Source: Fimenecus sp963590415 (GTDB lineage: Bacteria > Bacillota > Clostridia > Oscillospirales > Acutalibacteraceae). Taken from it: a DNA stretch of 16,569 nucleotides. The stretch spans positions 1 through 16,569 of the forward strand of contig CAVAPB010000028.1 in assembly GCA_963590415.1 (NCBI GenBank), given 5' to 3'. Shown here one piece after another: positions 1-7,055 of this stretch. Under the pieces are notes generated by a model. It had not been told where the DNA came from. It ran no database searches and saw nothing but the letters and a program-made list of their open reading frames with translations. How positions within the stretch are numbered: position 1 is the stretch's first letter; every line of letters starts with the position of its first letter. The position numbers and the translations under genes were made by a program.

Positions 1-73
1 CGTAGGGGCGAACTGTGTTCGCCCGCTTTTAATGTCAGCAGAAATTGACGGGCGACCGCAGGTCGCCCCTACG
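1..73. repeat. Hairpin repeat family A, copy 1
   Basis: The element is bounded by perfect 10-bp inverted termini, CGTAGGGGCG (1-10) and CGCCCCTACG (64-73). It holds two internal hairpins: GGGCGAAC/GTTCGCCC with loop TGT, and GGGCGACC/GGTCGCCC with loop GCA. Near-identical copies lie at 8497-8567 and 8938-9010, where only the middle of about 20 bases differs. It codes for nothing and resembles a REP or MITE-like palindromic element. The window starts exactly at its terminus, so the element may be cut there. Confidence 0.9.
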
Positions 74-132
74 GGTCGTGCCTTGATTTTAATTTCGGAT
101 TAATCGTAAATTGTGATAAATCAGCTGCAAAC

Positions 133-161
133 TAACGGCGGGAGCAAGCCCCCCGCCCTAC
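133..161 (-). repeat. GC-rich hairpin repeat family B, inverted copy
   Basis: The segment GGCGGGAGCAAGCCCCCCGCC can fold into a short hairpin. Its reverse complement matches 16462-16490 near the other end of the window almost base for base, with one extra C and one substitution. A truncated version of the same unit is at 8589-8604. It is a non-coding dispersed repeat. Confidence 0.8.
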
Positions 162-193
162 GGCTCGCTGTCGCTACCGACTTTTGCGGATTT
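160..193. repeat. Dispersed repeat C, copy 1
   Basis: This 34-base segment matches 8778-8811 with one mismatch (T171 against C8789). It directly follows a family B unit. It is followed by an 8-bp hairpin, GGACAGCC/GGCTGTCC (197-204/210-217, loop GCAAG), which looks like a further small repeat. No coding function is visible. Confidence 0.8.
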
Positions 194-270
194 TTCGGAC
201 AGCCGCAAGGGCTGTCCCTACAGGCGATTTTTATGAAATTTTCATATTTATAACAACTTTGAAAAAAGTG

Positions 271-299
271 TTGACTTTTAGGTTAGTTAATGCTAATAT
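271..299 (+). promoter_or_regulatory. Promoter of the aro operon
   Basis: The -35 box TTGACT (271-276), a 17-base spacer and the -10 box TAATAT (294-299) form a good sigma-A promoter. A TGn extension (291-293) precedes the -10. Transcription should start near 306, about 25 bases before the leader peptide start and 200 bases before aroF. Confidence 0.8.
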
Positions 300-330
300 A
301 TTACCAACAAAATCTCAGGAGAACAAACGA

Positions 331-429
331 ATGGGCAAGTTTTCATTTGCAGTTGAATATTTCTATTTTTACTTTATCAACTTTTTTGGTAAGGTAATAA
401 TGTCGTTCGCTGCAAAACAGGTTGCTTAA
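331..429 (+). CDS. Phe/Tyr-rich leader peptide of the aro operon attenuator
   Basis: This is a 32-residue peptide starting at ATG 331, with the ribosome binding site AGGAG at 317-321. The frame stays open upstream to 184, but the promoter at 271-299 excludes a start there. It has 8 Phe and 3 Tyr and no Trp. Codons 4-19 include ten aromatic residues, with YFYFYF at 10-15 and FF at 18-19. The downstream operon makes the Phe and Tyr precursors and both branch enzymes, so the codons report the two end products. The peptide most likely has no function after synthesis. Ribosome position on it would decide whether the terminator at 456-491 forms. No match to a known leader family was checked; the call rests on composition, position and the RNA pairings. 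Confidence 0.88.
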   Translation: MGKFSFAVEYFYFYFINFFGKVIMSFAAKQVA

Positions 430-491
430 AAGGTTCAGAGATAAGTGAGCTTACACCCCGCAGTGAATTACGCTGCGGGGATTATTTTTTG
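349..491 (+). promoter_or_regulatory. Four-segment transcription attenuator (Phe/Tyr responsive)
   Basis: Segment 1 is GCAGTTGAA (349-357), segment 2 TTCGCTGC (406-413), segment 3 GCAGTGAA (460-467) and segment 4 CGCTGCGGGG (471-480). Segments 1:2 pair with one bulged T. Segments 2:3 pair over 8 bp with one G-U. Segments 3:4 belong to the terminator. Segments 2 and 4 share the hexamer CGCTGC, so they compete for segment 3. A ribosome stalled at codons 10-15 (358-375) would cover segment 1 and allow 2:3, giving read-through. A ribosome at the stop codon (427-429) would cover or restrict segment 2 and allow 3:4. The pairings are seen in the sequence; the mechanism is inferred by analogy with the trp and pheA attenuators of enterobacteria. 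Confidence 0.85.
456..491 (+). terminator. Rho-independent terminator of the aro leader
   Basis: The stem CCCCGCAGTG (456-465)/CGCTGCGGGG (471-480) has one G-U pair and the loop AATTA, followed by ATTATTTTTT. It lies between the leader peptide stop and aroF (start 508) in the direction of transcription, so it must be bypassed to express the operon. Confidence 0.92.
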
Positions 492-507
492 AAAGAAGGA
501 AAAGAAA

Positions 508-1518
508 ATGATCGTAATCTTGAAAAAGGACGCCGAGTCACAAAAGGTAGAGGTGCTCAGACAATGGCTTAAAAACCAGGAGGTTGACATTCACGAGTCC
601 TTGGGCGAGTACCAGACGGTATGGGGTCTTATCGGCGACACGAGTAAGATAGATACGGACCTTATCGAGGGTCTTGACATAGTAGAGGGCGTAAGGCGTG
701 TTTCGGAGCCGTACAAGCAGGCAAACAGAAAATTCCACCCCGACGACACGGTAATCGACCTCGGGAACGGAATTAAAATCGGCGGCGGTTCGTTCCAGTT
801 TATGGCAGGTCCGTGCTCGGTTGAGTCGAGAGAGCAGATAATCGAGATTGCAAAGGCGGTCAAAAAGTCGGGCGCAAACATTTTGAGGGGCGGCGCATTC
901 AAGCCGAGAACCTCGCCCTACGCTTTCCAGGGTATGAGAGCAGAGGGCTTGGAGCTTCTTCTTGAGGCAAAGAAGGAGACGGGTATGCCGATCGTTACCG
1001 AAATTATGGACGCTTCGCATATCGACCTGTTTGAAAATGTTGACATCATTCAGGTCGGCGCAAGAAATATGCAGAACTTTGAGCTTCTTAAAGAGCTCGG
1101 CAAACTCGATAAGCCGATTTTCTTAAAGAGAGGTCTTTCGGGCACTATTCAGGAGCTTCTTATGAGCGCAGAGTACATTATGGCAGGCGGCAACTCAAAG
1201 GTTATCCTTTGCGAAAGAGGTATCAGAACCTTTGAAACGGCTACAAGAAACACTCTTGACCTTTCGGCTGTTCCGATTCTTAAAGAAAAGACGCACTTGC
1301 CCGTAATTATCGACCCAAGCCACGCTTCGGGTATTGCAAGGCTTGTAAGACCGATGTCGTATGCGGCGGCTGCCTGCGGTGCGGACGGACTTATGATTGA
1401 AGTACACAACAACCCTGCAAAGGCTCTTTGCGACGGCCCGCAGGCACTGACCCCCGACCAGTTCGATGAGGTTTGCAGAGGCGTAAACAAAATCAGAAAC
1501 GCATTAAAAGAGGTTTGA
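508..1518 (+). CDS. aroF: 3-deoxy-7-phosphoheptulonate (DAHP) synthase, type I-beta
   Basis: It condenses phosphoenolpyruvate and erythrose 4-phosphate to DAHP, the first shikimate pathway step, in the cytoplasm. The 336-residue protein has a ferredoxin-like regulatory domain at about 1-70 and a TIM barrel from about 90, the layout of the Thermotoga-type enzyme. Visible motifs are GPCSVES (101-107, metal-binding Cys), GGAFKPRTSPY (128-138, PEP-binding Lys/Arg) and IDPSHASG near 268-275 with the metal-binding His. In this subclass the N-terminal domain is known to mediate feedback inhibition by Tyr, and sometimes Phe; that is likely here but not shown. The start has the binding site GAAGGAAAAG just upstream. 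It is the first operon gene after the attenuator, with tyrA starting 4 bases after its stop. The symbol could equally be written aroA(G) or aroG by Bacillus conventions. Confidence 0.97.
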   Translation: MIVILKKDAESQKVEVLRQWLKNQEVDIHESLGEYQTVWGLIGDTSKIDTDLIEGLDIVEGVRRVSEPYKQANRKFHPDDTVIDLGNGIKIGGGSFQFMAGPCSVESREQIIEIAKAVKKSGANILRGGAFKPRTSPYAFQGMRAEGLELLLEAKKETGMPIVTEIMDASHIDLFENVDIIQVGARNMQNFELLKELGKLDKPIFLKRGLSGTIQELLMSAEYIMAGGNSKVILCERGIRTFETATRNTLDLSAVPILKEKTHLPVIIDPSHASGIARLVRPMSYAAAACGADGLMIEVHNNPAKALCDGPQALTPDQFDEVCRGVNKIRNALKEV

Positions 1519-1522
1519 TAAA

Positions 1523-2368
1523 ATGACAGTCGGAGTAGTAGGCTTAGGTCTTATCGGCGGCTCGCTCGCCAAGGCGATAAAATACAATACGGACAACACG
1601 GTTATCGGCTATGACATTGACGAGAATGTTATTCTCAAAGCGAAGCTTCTCGGTGCGATAGACGATGAAATGACCGAGCAAAAAATTCCCGAATGTGATA
1701 TAATAATCACGGGTCTTTATCCCGAGGCGACAAAGAAGTACATTACCGAGAACGCAAAGAAGTTCAAAAAGGGCGCAATAGTGCTTGACACCTGCGGCGT
1801 CAAAACCTATGTGTGCGAGGATATGTACCGCATCGCAAAAGAAAACGGCTTTACCTTTGTCGGCGCTCATCCGATGGCAGGACTTCATCTTTCCGGCTTT
1901 GAGAACTCAAAGGTCACAATGTTCTCAAACGCTTCAATGCTTCTTGTTCCGTCTCCGGATACGGGAATAAACGAGCTTGACACCGTAAGAAAGCTGTTTT
2001 CGAAAATCGGCTTTACCAACATACAGAACACCACTCCCGAGGAACACGACAGGATAATCGCATTCACTTCACAACTCGCACATGTTGTCTCAAACGCCTA
2101 TGTAAAGAGCCCGAGCGCAAAGCTCCACAAGGGCTTTTCGGCGGGAAGCTACAGGGATTTGACAAGGGTCGCAAAGCTCAACGAGGTTATGTGGACGGAG
2201 CTGTTCCTTGAAAACAGGGAAAACCTTGCTTTTGAGGTCGATACAATAATCGAAAATCTCAAGCAGTATTCAAAGGCTCTTAAAGAAAATGACGCGGGAA
2301 CGCTTGAAAAGCTTTTGCGTGACGGCAGAATTTGCAAGGAACAGATTGACGGCGAATATGAGGACTGA
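1523..2368 (+). CDS. tyrA: Prephenate dehydrogenase
   Basis: It oxidatively decarboxylates prephenate to 4-hydroxyphenylpyruvate with NAD(P), committing the pathway to tyrosine. The 281-residue protein opens with a Rossmann fingerprint, GLGLIGGS (7-14). It carries HPMAG at 116-120, followed by the SGFENS stretch, and SQLAHV at 183-188 with a conserved His in the helical C-terminal domain. It ends without the ACT domain found on many Bacillus TyrA proteins, so allosteric Tyr control inside this protein is not evident. The AAAAGAGG ribosome binding site lies inside the end of aroF, indicating tight translational coupling. Cyclohexadienyl (arogenate) dehydrogenase activity cannot be excluded from sequence alone. 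Confidence 0.95.
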   Translation: MTVGVVGLGLIGGSLAKAIKYNTDNTVIGYDIDENVILKAKLLGAIDDEMTEQKIPECDIIITGLYPEATKKYITENAKKFKKGAIVLDTCGVKTYVCEDMYRIAKENGFTFVGAHPMAGLHLSGFENSKVTMFSNASMLLVPSPDTGINELDTVRKLFSKIGFTNIQNTTPEEHDRIIAFTSQLAHVVSNAYVKSPSAKLHKGFSAGSYRDLTRVAKLNEVMWTELFLENRENLAFEVDTIIENLKQYSKALKENDAGTLEKLLRDGRICKEQIDGEYED

Positions 2369-2385
2369 AAGGCTACGGTGGTTTT

Positions 2386-3441
2386 ATGAAAACTGTTGAG
2401 GTATCAACGGGAAGTAAATATAATATTGTTATCGGCGACGGACTGCTCAAAGACAGCGGCAGAATGATAAGAGAGGTAACCTCGGCAAAAACGGCGGCAA
2501 TCGTTACGGACAGCGTTGTTGACCCGCTTTATTCCGATACGGTTCGCAACTCCCTTGAAGCAAACGGTTTTGAAACGGTCAAGCTTGTGTTCCCGAACGG
2601 CGAAAAGTCAAAAAATATCAATACATATTCCGATATGCTTGAGTTTATGGCTGAAAACAGGCTCACAAGGAGCGACTGCATTGTAGCTCTCGGCGGCGGA
2701 GTAGTCGGGGATATTGCAGGCTTTTGTGCGGCAACATATCTTCGCGGAATTTCGTTCGTTCAGATTCCCACCACGCTTCTCGCCTGCGTTGACTCGTCCG
2801 TCGGCGGCAAAACGGCGATTGACTTAAAGGCAGGCAAAAATCTTGCGGGCGCTTTTTATCAGCCGAAGCTTGTAATTTGCGACTATTCGACGCTCTCAAC
2901 GCTCAGTGATGAAATTTTTTCGGACGGTATGGCAGAGACGATAAAATACGGAGCGCTGTTTGACGGAGATTTTCTCAATTTCTTAAACGAAAACAATGCA
3001 AGGGATAACCTTGAATATATAATCGAAAAATGCGTTACCTTTAAGCGTGATATAGTCAATGTCGATGAAACGGACAGGGGAGTGAGAGGACTTCTCAATT
3101 TCGGCCATACGATAGGTCATTCGATTGAAAAATGCAGCAATTTTGCGGTCTCTCACGGCAGCGCTGTGGCAATAGGTATGGTGCTGATGTCGAGAGGAGC
3201 GTATAAATCGGGCATTACAAAAGCTGATATTACCGAATTCATGGTGTCGCTTCTCAAAAAATACAACCTCCCCGTATCGACCGGTTTTTCGGCGGACGAG
3301 CTGTTCTGTGTCACTCTTTCCGATAAAAAACGAAGCGGAGACGATATAACGCTTGTAATACCGTCCGAATTCGGCAAATGCGAGCTTTATAAAACGCAGA
3401 TAAATTCACTTAAAGATATAATCGAAAAAGGATTGAACTGA
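2386..3441 (+). CDS. aroB: 3-dehydroquinate synthase
   Basis: It converts DAHP to 3-dehydroquinate, shikimate pathway step 2, using NAD and a divalent metal. The 351-residue protein has family-typical length. It shows the glycine-rich NAD site ALGGGVVGD (101-109), TTLLACVDSSVGGKTAID (129-146) and AETIKYG (183-189, metal-binding Glu184). It also has LNFGHTIGH (237-245) and SHGSAVAIGM (256-265), which supply the metal-binding His residues. The start is 17 bases after tyrA, with GGTGG at 2378-2382 as a plausible ribosome binding site. The stop TGA directly abuts the ATG of aroA. Confidence 0.97.
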   Translation: MKTVEVSTGSKYNIVIGDGLLKDSGRMIREVTSAKTAAIVTDSVVDPLYSDTVRNSLEANGFETVKLVFPNGEKSKNINTYSDMLEFMAENRLTRSDCIVALGGGVVGDIAGFCAATYLRGISFVQIPTTLLACVDSSVGGKTAIDLKAGKNLAGAFYQPKLVICDYSTLSTLSDEIFSDGMAETIKYGALFDGDFLNFLNENNARDNLEYIIEKCVTFKRDIVNVDETDRGVRGLLNFGHTIGHSIEKCSNFAVSHGSAVAIGMVLMSRGAYKSGITKADITEFMVSLLKKYNLPVSTGFSADELFCVTLSDKKRSGDDITLVIPSEFGKCELYKTQINSLKDIIEKGLN

Positions 3442-4716
3442 ATGGATGTAAAAATCACGCCGTCAAGGCTTGAGGGAACGGTTGAGGCGATTTCGTCCAA
3501 GTCCGACGCCCACAGAATACTCATAGCGGCGGCGCTTTCGGATAAAAAAACGGCAATTCACTGCAATTCAGATTCCGAGGATATAAAGGCAACCGTCGGC
3601 TGCCTTGAAGCTCTCGGCGCAAAAATTACAAGAGACGGTGATGTAATTACCGTTATACCCGTTGAAAATTCGAAAAAAAAGGCTGTGCTTGACTGTCGTG
3701 AGAGCGGCTCAACGCTCAGGTTTTTATTGCCTGTTGCGGCGGCATTCGGAAAAGACGCCGTGATTACGGGCTCGGGCAGATTGCCGTCAAGACCCATTGT
3801 TCCGTTGCGAAACGAGATGGAGAAAAAGGGCGTTACATTCACTCCGCCGTGGCAGTTCCCAATTGAAATTTCGGGCGGACTTCAAAGCGGAGAATACACT
3901 CTCAAGGGCAATGTCAGCTCGCAGTTTGTAACGGGTCTTTTGTTTGCTCTGCCGTTGCTCGACGGCGACAGCTCAATCAGGCTTTTGCCGCCCGTTGAGT
4001 CGCGCTCTTACATAAATATGACGGTAAACACGCTCTCAAAATTCGGCATTACGGTTACCGAAAAGGACGATACCTATTATATAAAGGGCTCGCAGAAATA
4101 CATTTCGCCCGAAGAAATTTTTGTTGAGGGCGACTGGTCGAACGCCGCATTTTTTCTGTGTGCGGGAGCGATAAACGGCGATGTTACCGTGACGGGGCTT
4201 GACCTCAATTCGCTTCAGGGCGACAAAAAGATAGTTGACATATTAAAACAGATGGGTGCCGATGTAGGGGCGGACGGCGACGGCGTCAGAGTTAAGAGCG
4301 CCGAGCTTCACGGCGTACAGATTGACGCGTCGGACATTCCCGATTTGGTTCCCGTGCTCTCCGTAACGGCGGCAAATGCGAAAAGCGGCGTTACGGTTGT
4401 TACGAACGCAGAGCGTTTAAGGCTCAAAGAGAGCGACAGGCTTCAGGCAATATGCGAAACACTTACAAGGCTCGGCAATGTCAACGCGCAGACGGACGAC
4501 GGACTTGTTATATGGTGCGACGATAAAATTTCGGGCGGCGAGGTTTCGTCTTACTCCGACCACAGAATGGTTATGTCGGCGGCTGTAGCGGCTCTCGGTT
4601 CATCGGGAGAAATAACCGTAAGCGGCGCTCAGGCGGTAAGTAAATCCTATCCGAATTTCTTTGAAGATTATAAAATGCTGGGAGGAAAAGCAGATGTCAT
4701 CAATCCTCAGGGGTAA
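3442..4716 (+). CDS. aroA: 3-phosphoshikimate 1-carboxyvinyltransferase (EPSP synthase)
   Basis: It transfers the enolpyruvyl group of PEP to shikimate 3-phosphate, pathway step 6. The 424-residue protein shows SKSDAHR (19-25, phosphate-binding Lys), ESGSTLRF (87-94), GNVSSQ (156-161), DIPDLVP (298-304, catalytic Asp region), RLKESDR (327-333) and SDHR (372-375). Residue 94 is Phe where Escherichia coli has Pro101, so the glyphosate-binding loop is not of the classical form. The ATG follows the aroB stop with no gap and only a weak AAAGG upstream, so translation is probably coupled. Its last 23 bases overlap aroC in another frame. Confidence 0.97.
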   Translation: MDVKITPSRLEGTVEAISSKSDAHRILIAAALSDKKTAIHCNSDSEDIKATVGCLEALGAKITRDGDVITVIPVENSKKKAVLDCRESGSTLRFLLPVAAAFGKDAVITGSGRLPSRPIVPLRNEMEKKGVTFTPPWQFPIEISGGLQSGEYTLKGNVSSQFVTGLLFALPLLDGDSSIRLLPPVESRSYINMTVNTLSKFGITVTEKDDTYYIKGSQKYISPEEIFVEGDWSNAAFFLCAGAINGDVTVTGLDLNSLQGDKKIVDILKQMGADVGADGDGVRVKSAELHGVQIDASDIPDLVPVLSVTAANAKSGVTVVTNAERLRLKESDRLQAICETLTRLGNVNAQTDDGLVIWCDDKISGGEVSSYSDHRMVMSAAVAALGSSGEITVSGAQAVSKSYPNFFEDYKMLGGKADVINPQG

Positions 4717-5758
4717 CAAAATAAGCGTCAGCGTGTTCGGACAGTCGCACTCGCAGTCTATAGGTGCGGTTATCGACGGCTTGCCGGCAGGCTTTGAGAT
4801 AAATTCCGACGAGGTTATGAAATTTATGTCAAGGCGTGCTCCGGGACATAATTCGTTTGCCACTCCGCGAAAGGAAAGCGATATTCCGCAGGTTATGTCA
4901 GGACTTGTAAACTCCGTGACATGCGGCGCTCCGCTTGCAATCAAAATCGACAACACCAATACCCGTTCGCAGGACTATGACAGCCTTAAAGCGCTGCCCC
5001 GTCCGTCTCATTCGGACTATGCGGCATATGTCAAGTTTTCGGGTCACAACGATATTGCGGGCGGCGGACAGTTTTCCGGCAGATTGACCGCTCCGCTGTG
5101 CTATGCGGGCGCAGTGTGTATGCAAATGCTCCGTGAAAGGGGCGTTGAGGTCAAGGCTCATATATATTCGATAAAGGACGCTTACGACGAGCGGTTTGAC
5201 GGCTGTAATATCCAAAAGGACGAGCTTGACCCGTTTTTCCCCGTTCTTGACCCTGAGGCAGGAGAGAGAATGAGAGCGATTATTGATGTCGCAAGAGAAA
5301 ACGGAGACTCTGTCGGCGGAATAATCGAATGTGCGATAACGGGTATGCCGGCAGGAATAGGCGAGCCGATGTTTGACGGAATAGAAAACATAATCGCAAG
5401 AAATATTTTTGCAATTCCCGCAATAAAGGGAATTGAGTTTGGAAGCGGCTTTTCGGGCACGCTTAAATACGGCAGTGAAAACAATGATAACTTTACCGTT
5501 TCCGACGGCAAAATCATTACCGAAAAGAACGATCACGGCGGAATTTTGGGCGGAATAACCTCGGGTATGCCGATAGTTTTCCGTGTAGCTGTCAAGCCTA
5601 CGCCGTCTATTGCCGTTTCGCAGGAAAGCGTAAATCTTCAAACCAAAAAGCAGGAAGAGCTTAAAATCAAAGGCAGGCATGACCCGTGCATCGTTCCGAG
5701 AGCAGTCCCCGCAGTTGAGGCGGTTGCGGCGATAACGGTGCTTGACCTGTTATTATAA
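4694..5758 (+). CDS. aroC: Chorismate synthase
   Basis: It eliminates phosphate from EPSP to give chorismate, with reduced FMN as cofactor. I chose the ATG at 4694 over the in-frame ATG at 4661 because GGAGG (4681-4685) sits 8 bases before it and the protein then begins at the usual family start, giving 354 residues. The two catalytic His are present: His19 in FGQSHS (usually GESHG) and His106 in RPSHSD (usually RPGHAD). Downstream come GGGQFSGRLTAP and the C-terminal GRHDPCIVPRAVPAVEA signature. The variant motifs are, as I recall, common in clostridial enzymes. The gene overlaps aroA by 23 bases. Supply of reduced flavin by a partner reductase is not encoded nearby. Confidence 0.97.
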   Translation: MSSILRGNKISVSVFGQSHSQSIGAVIDGLPAGFEINSDEVMKFMSRRAPGHNSFATPRKESDIPQVMSGLVNSVTCGAPLAIKIDNTNTRSQDYDSLKALPRPSHSDYAAYVKFSGHNDIAGGGQFSGRLTAPLCYAGAVCMQMLRERGVEVKAHIYSIKDAYDERFDGCNIQKDELDPFFPVLDPEAGERMRAIIDVARENGDSVGGIIECAITGMPAGIGEPMFDGIENIIARNIFAIPAIKGIEFGSGFSGTLKYGSENNDNFTVSDGKIITEKNDHGGILGGITSGMPIVFRVAVKPTPSIAVSQESVNLQTKKQEELKIKGRHDPCIVPRAVPAVEAVAAITVLDLLL

Positions 5759-5787
5759 AAATCGATATATAATTACGGAGGTATATT

Positions 5788-6933
5788 ATGGAATTGGAAC
5801 AGTTGAGAGGCAGAATTGACGAGATAGACAGTCAGTTGGTTGAGCTTTTCAAGGACAGAATGGAAATTGCGGCAGATGTCGCAAAATATAAAAAGGAGAA
5901 CAAGCTTCCCGTCCTCGACAAGACAAGGGAGAGAGCGTTGCTTAACAAAATCGCAGAGATGAGCGGTGAGGAATTCGCAAATTATTCGCTTCGTCTTTAC
6001 TCGCAGATATTGGAGCTTTCAAGAACATATCAGCACAAGTGTCTCGGCAACAAGTCGGAGCTTGTAAAGAAGATTGAGGCGGCTCTTAATGAGAGCGATA
6101 AAAAATCCTTCCCCGAGTCGGCGATAGTTGCGTGCCAGGGCGTTGAGGGCGCTTATTCGACCCTTGCGTGCGAAAAGCTTTTCAGAAATCCGAATATTAT
6201 GTTCTTCGACAGTTGGGACGGCGTTTTTGCGGCGGTTGCACAGGGACTTTGCAAGTACGGTATTTTGCCGATTGAAAACAGCACCGCAGGCTCGGTAAAC
6301 CATGTTTACGACCTTATGAACAAGAACAAGTTCTATATTGTTAAATCGATAAGATTAAAGGTTAACCATTCGCTTCTTGCAAATAAGGGCACGAAGCTTG
6401 AGGACATAAAGGAAATTTATTCGCATGAGCAGGCTATAAGCCAGTGCAGCGATTTTCTCAATTCTCTTCACAATGTAAAGGTTACAATTTGCGAGAACAC
6501 GGCGGTTGCGGCGAAAAATGTTGCCGAAAGCGGCAGAAACGATGTTGCGGCTATTTCTTCAAACGATTGCTCTATGCTTTATGACCTTGAAACCGTATGC
6601 GAGTCAATTCAGGACAGGGCGAATAATTACACAAGATTTATCTGTATTTCAAAAAATCTTGAGGTCTATCCCGGAGCGGACAAAACAAGTCTTATGCTTA
6701 CGCTTGCCCACAAGCCCGGCTCTCTTTATTCGATGCTTTCAATGTTTTATGCCCTCGATATAAACATCACAAAGCTTGAAAGCCGCCCGCTTACCGACAG
6801 GGATTTTGAATTTATGTTTTATTTTGACATTGAATCAAGCGTATATTCCGACAGGTTTGTTCAGATGATAAACGAGCTTGAAAGCACAACGGAGAAATTC
6901 ACATATCTCGGCAGTTATTCCGAAACGGTATAG
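5788..6933 (+). CDS. pheA: Bifunctional chorismate mutase/prephenate dehydratase (P-protein)
   Basis: It rearranges chorismate to prephenate and then dehydrates it to phenylpyruvate, the Phe branch. Residues 1-85 form an AroQ-type chorismate mutase (LRGRIDEID, KYKKENKLPV). About 112-287 is the dehydratase domain with PIENSTAGSV (161-170) and NYTRF (280-284), which carries the catalytic Thr of the TRF motif. About 298-375 is an ACT domain with KPGSLYSML (309-317) and ESRP (331-334), the residues known to bind Phe for feedback inhibition. At 381 residues it is typical of a P-protein. A strong GGAGG precedes the ATG, 29 bases after aroC. Its mutase also supplies prephenate to TyrA, which lacks a mutase domain. 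It is the last gene before two hairpins. Confidence 0.96.
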   Translation: MELEQLRGRIDEIDSQLVELFKDRMEIAADVAKYKKENKLPVLDKTRERALLNKIAEMSGEEFANYSLRLYSQILELSRTYQHKCLGNKSELVKKIEAALNESDKKSFPESAIVACQGVEGAYSTLACEKLFRNPNIMFFDSWDGVFAAVAQGLCKYGILPIENSTAGSVNHVYDLMNKNKFYIVKSIRLKVNHSLLANKGTKLEDIKEIYSHEQAISQCSDFLNSLHNVKVTICENTAVAAKNVAESGRNDVAAISSNDCSMLYDLETVCESIQDRANNYTRFICISKNLEVYPGADKTSLMLTLAHKPGSLYSMLSMFYALDINITKLESRPLTDRDFEFMFYFDIESSVYSDRFVQMINELESTTEKFTYLGSYSETV

Positions 6934-7000
6934 TTGTTTGTTTACAGATTGTTCAATAAAAATATATTGTACGGAAACAATTTACCGTTATACTTTAATC

Positions 7001-7030
7001 ATCGGTTAGAGAGAACCGATACACTTTTTC
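7001..7030 (+). terminator. Possible first terminator after pheA
   Basis: The stem ATCGGTT (7001-7007)/AACCGAT (7014-7020) with loop AGAGAG is followed by ACACTTTTTC. The stem is short and the T-run is offset by four bases, so this is a weak terminator that could act together with the stronger hairpin at 7056-7090. Confidence 0.5.
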
Positions 7031-7055
7031 ATTTATCCCTTTTCTTCCCCTAAAG

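Noticed and set aside
184..330. Open upstream extension of the leader peptide frame (ATG 184)
   Set aside because: It runs across repeat sequence and the promoter at 271-299, has no ribosome binding site, and its residues resemble no protein.
300..507. T-box riboswitch controlling the aro operon
   Set aside because: I looked for the conserved T-box sequence (AGGGTGGNACCGCG type) before the terminator and did not find it; the leader peptide and four-segment pairing explain the region better.
4661..4693. Upstream in-frame ATG for aroC
   Set aside because: It has no ribosome binding site and would add 11 residues inside aroA; GGAGG precedes the ATG at 4694 and gives the usual family N-terminus.
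4898..5680. 260-codon open frame on the minus strand inside aroC
   Set aside because: It is fully antisense to a clearly recognised chorismate synthase. It has a low-complexity Arg/Val composition and no recognisable motif or ribosome binding site, so it is a by-product of aroC codon use.
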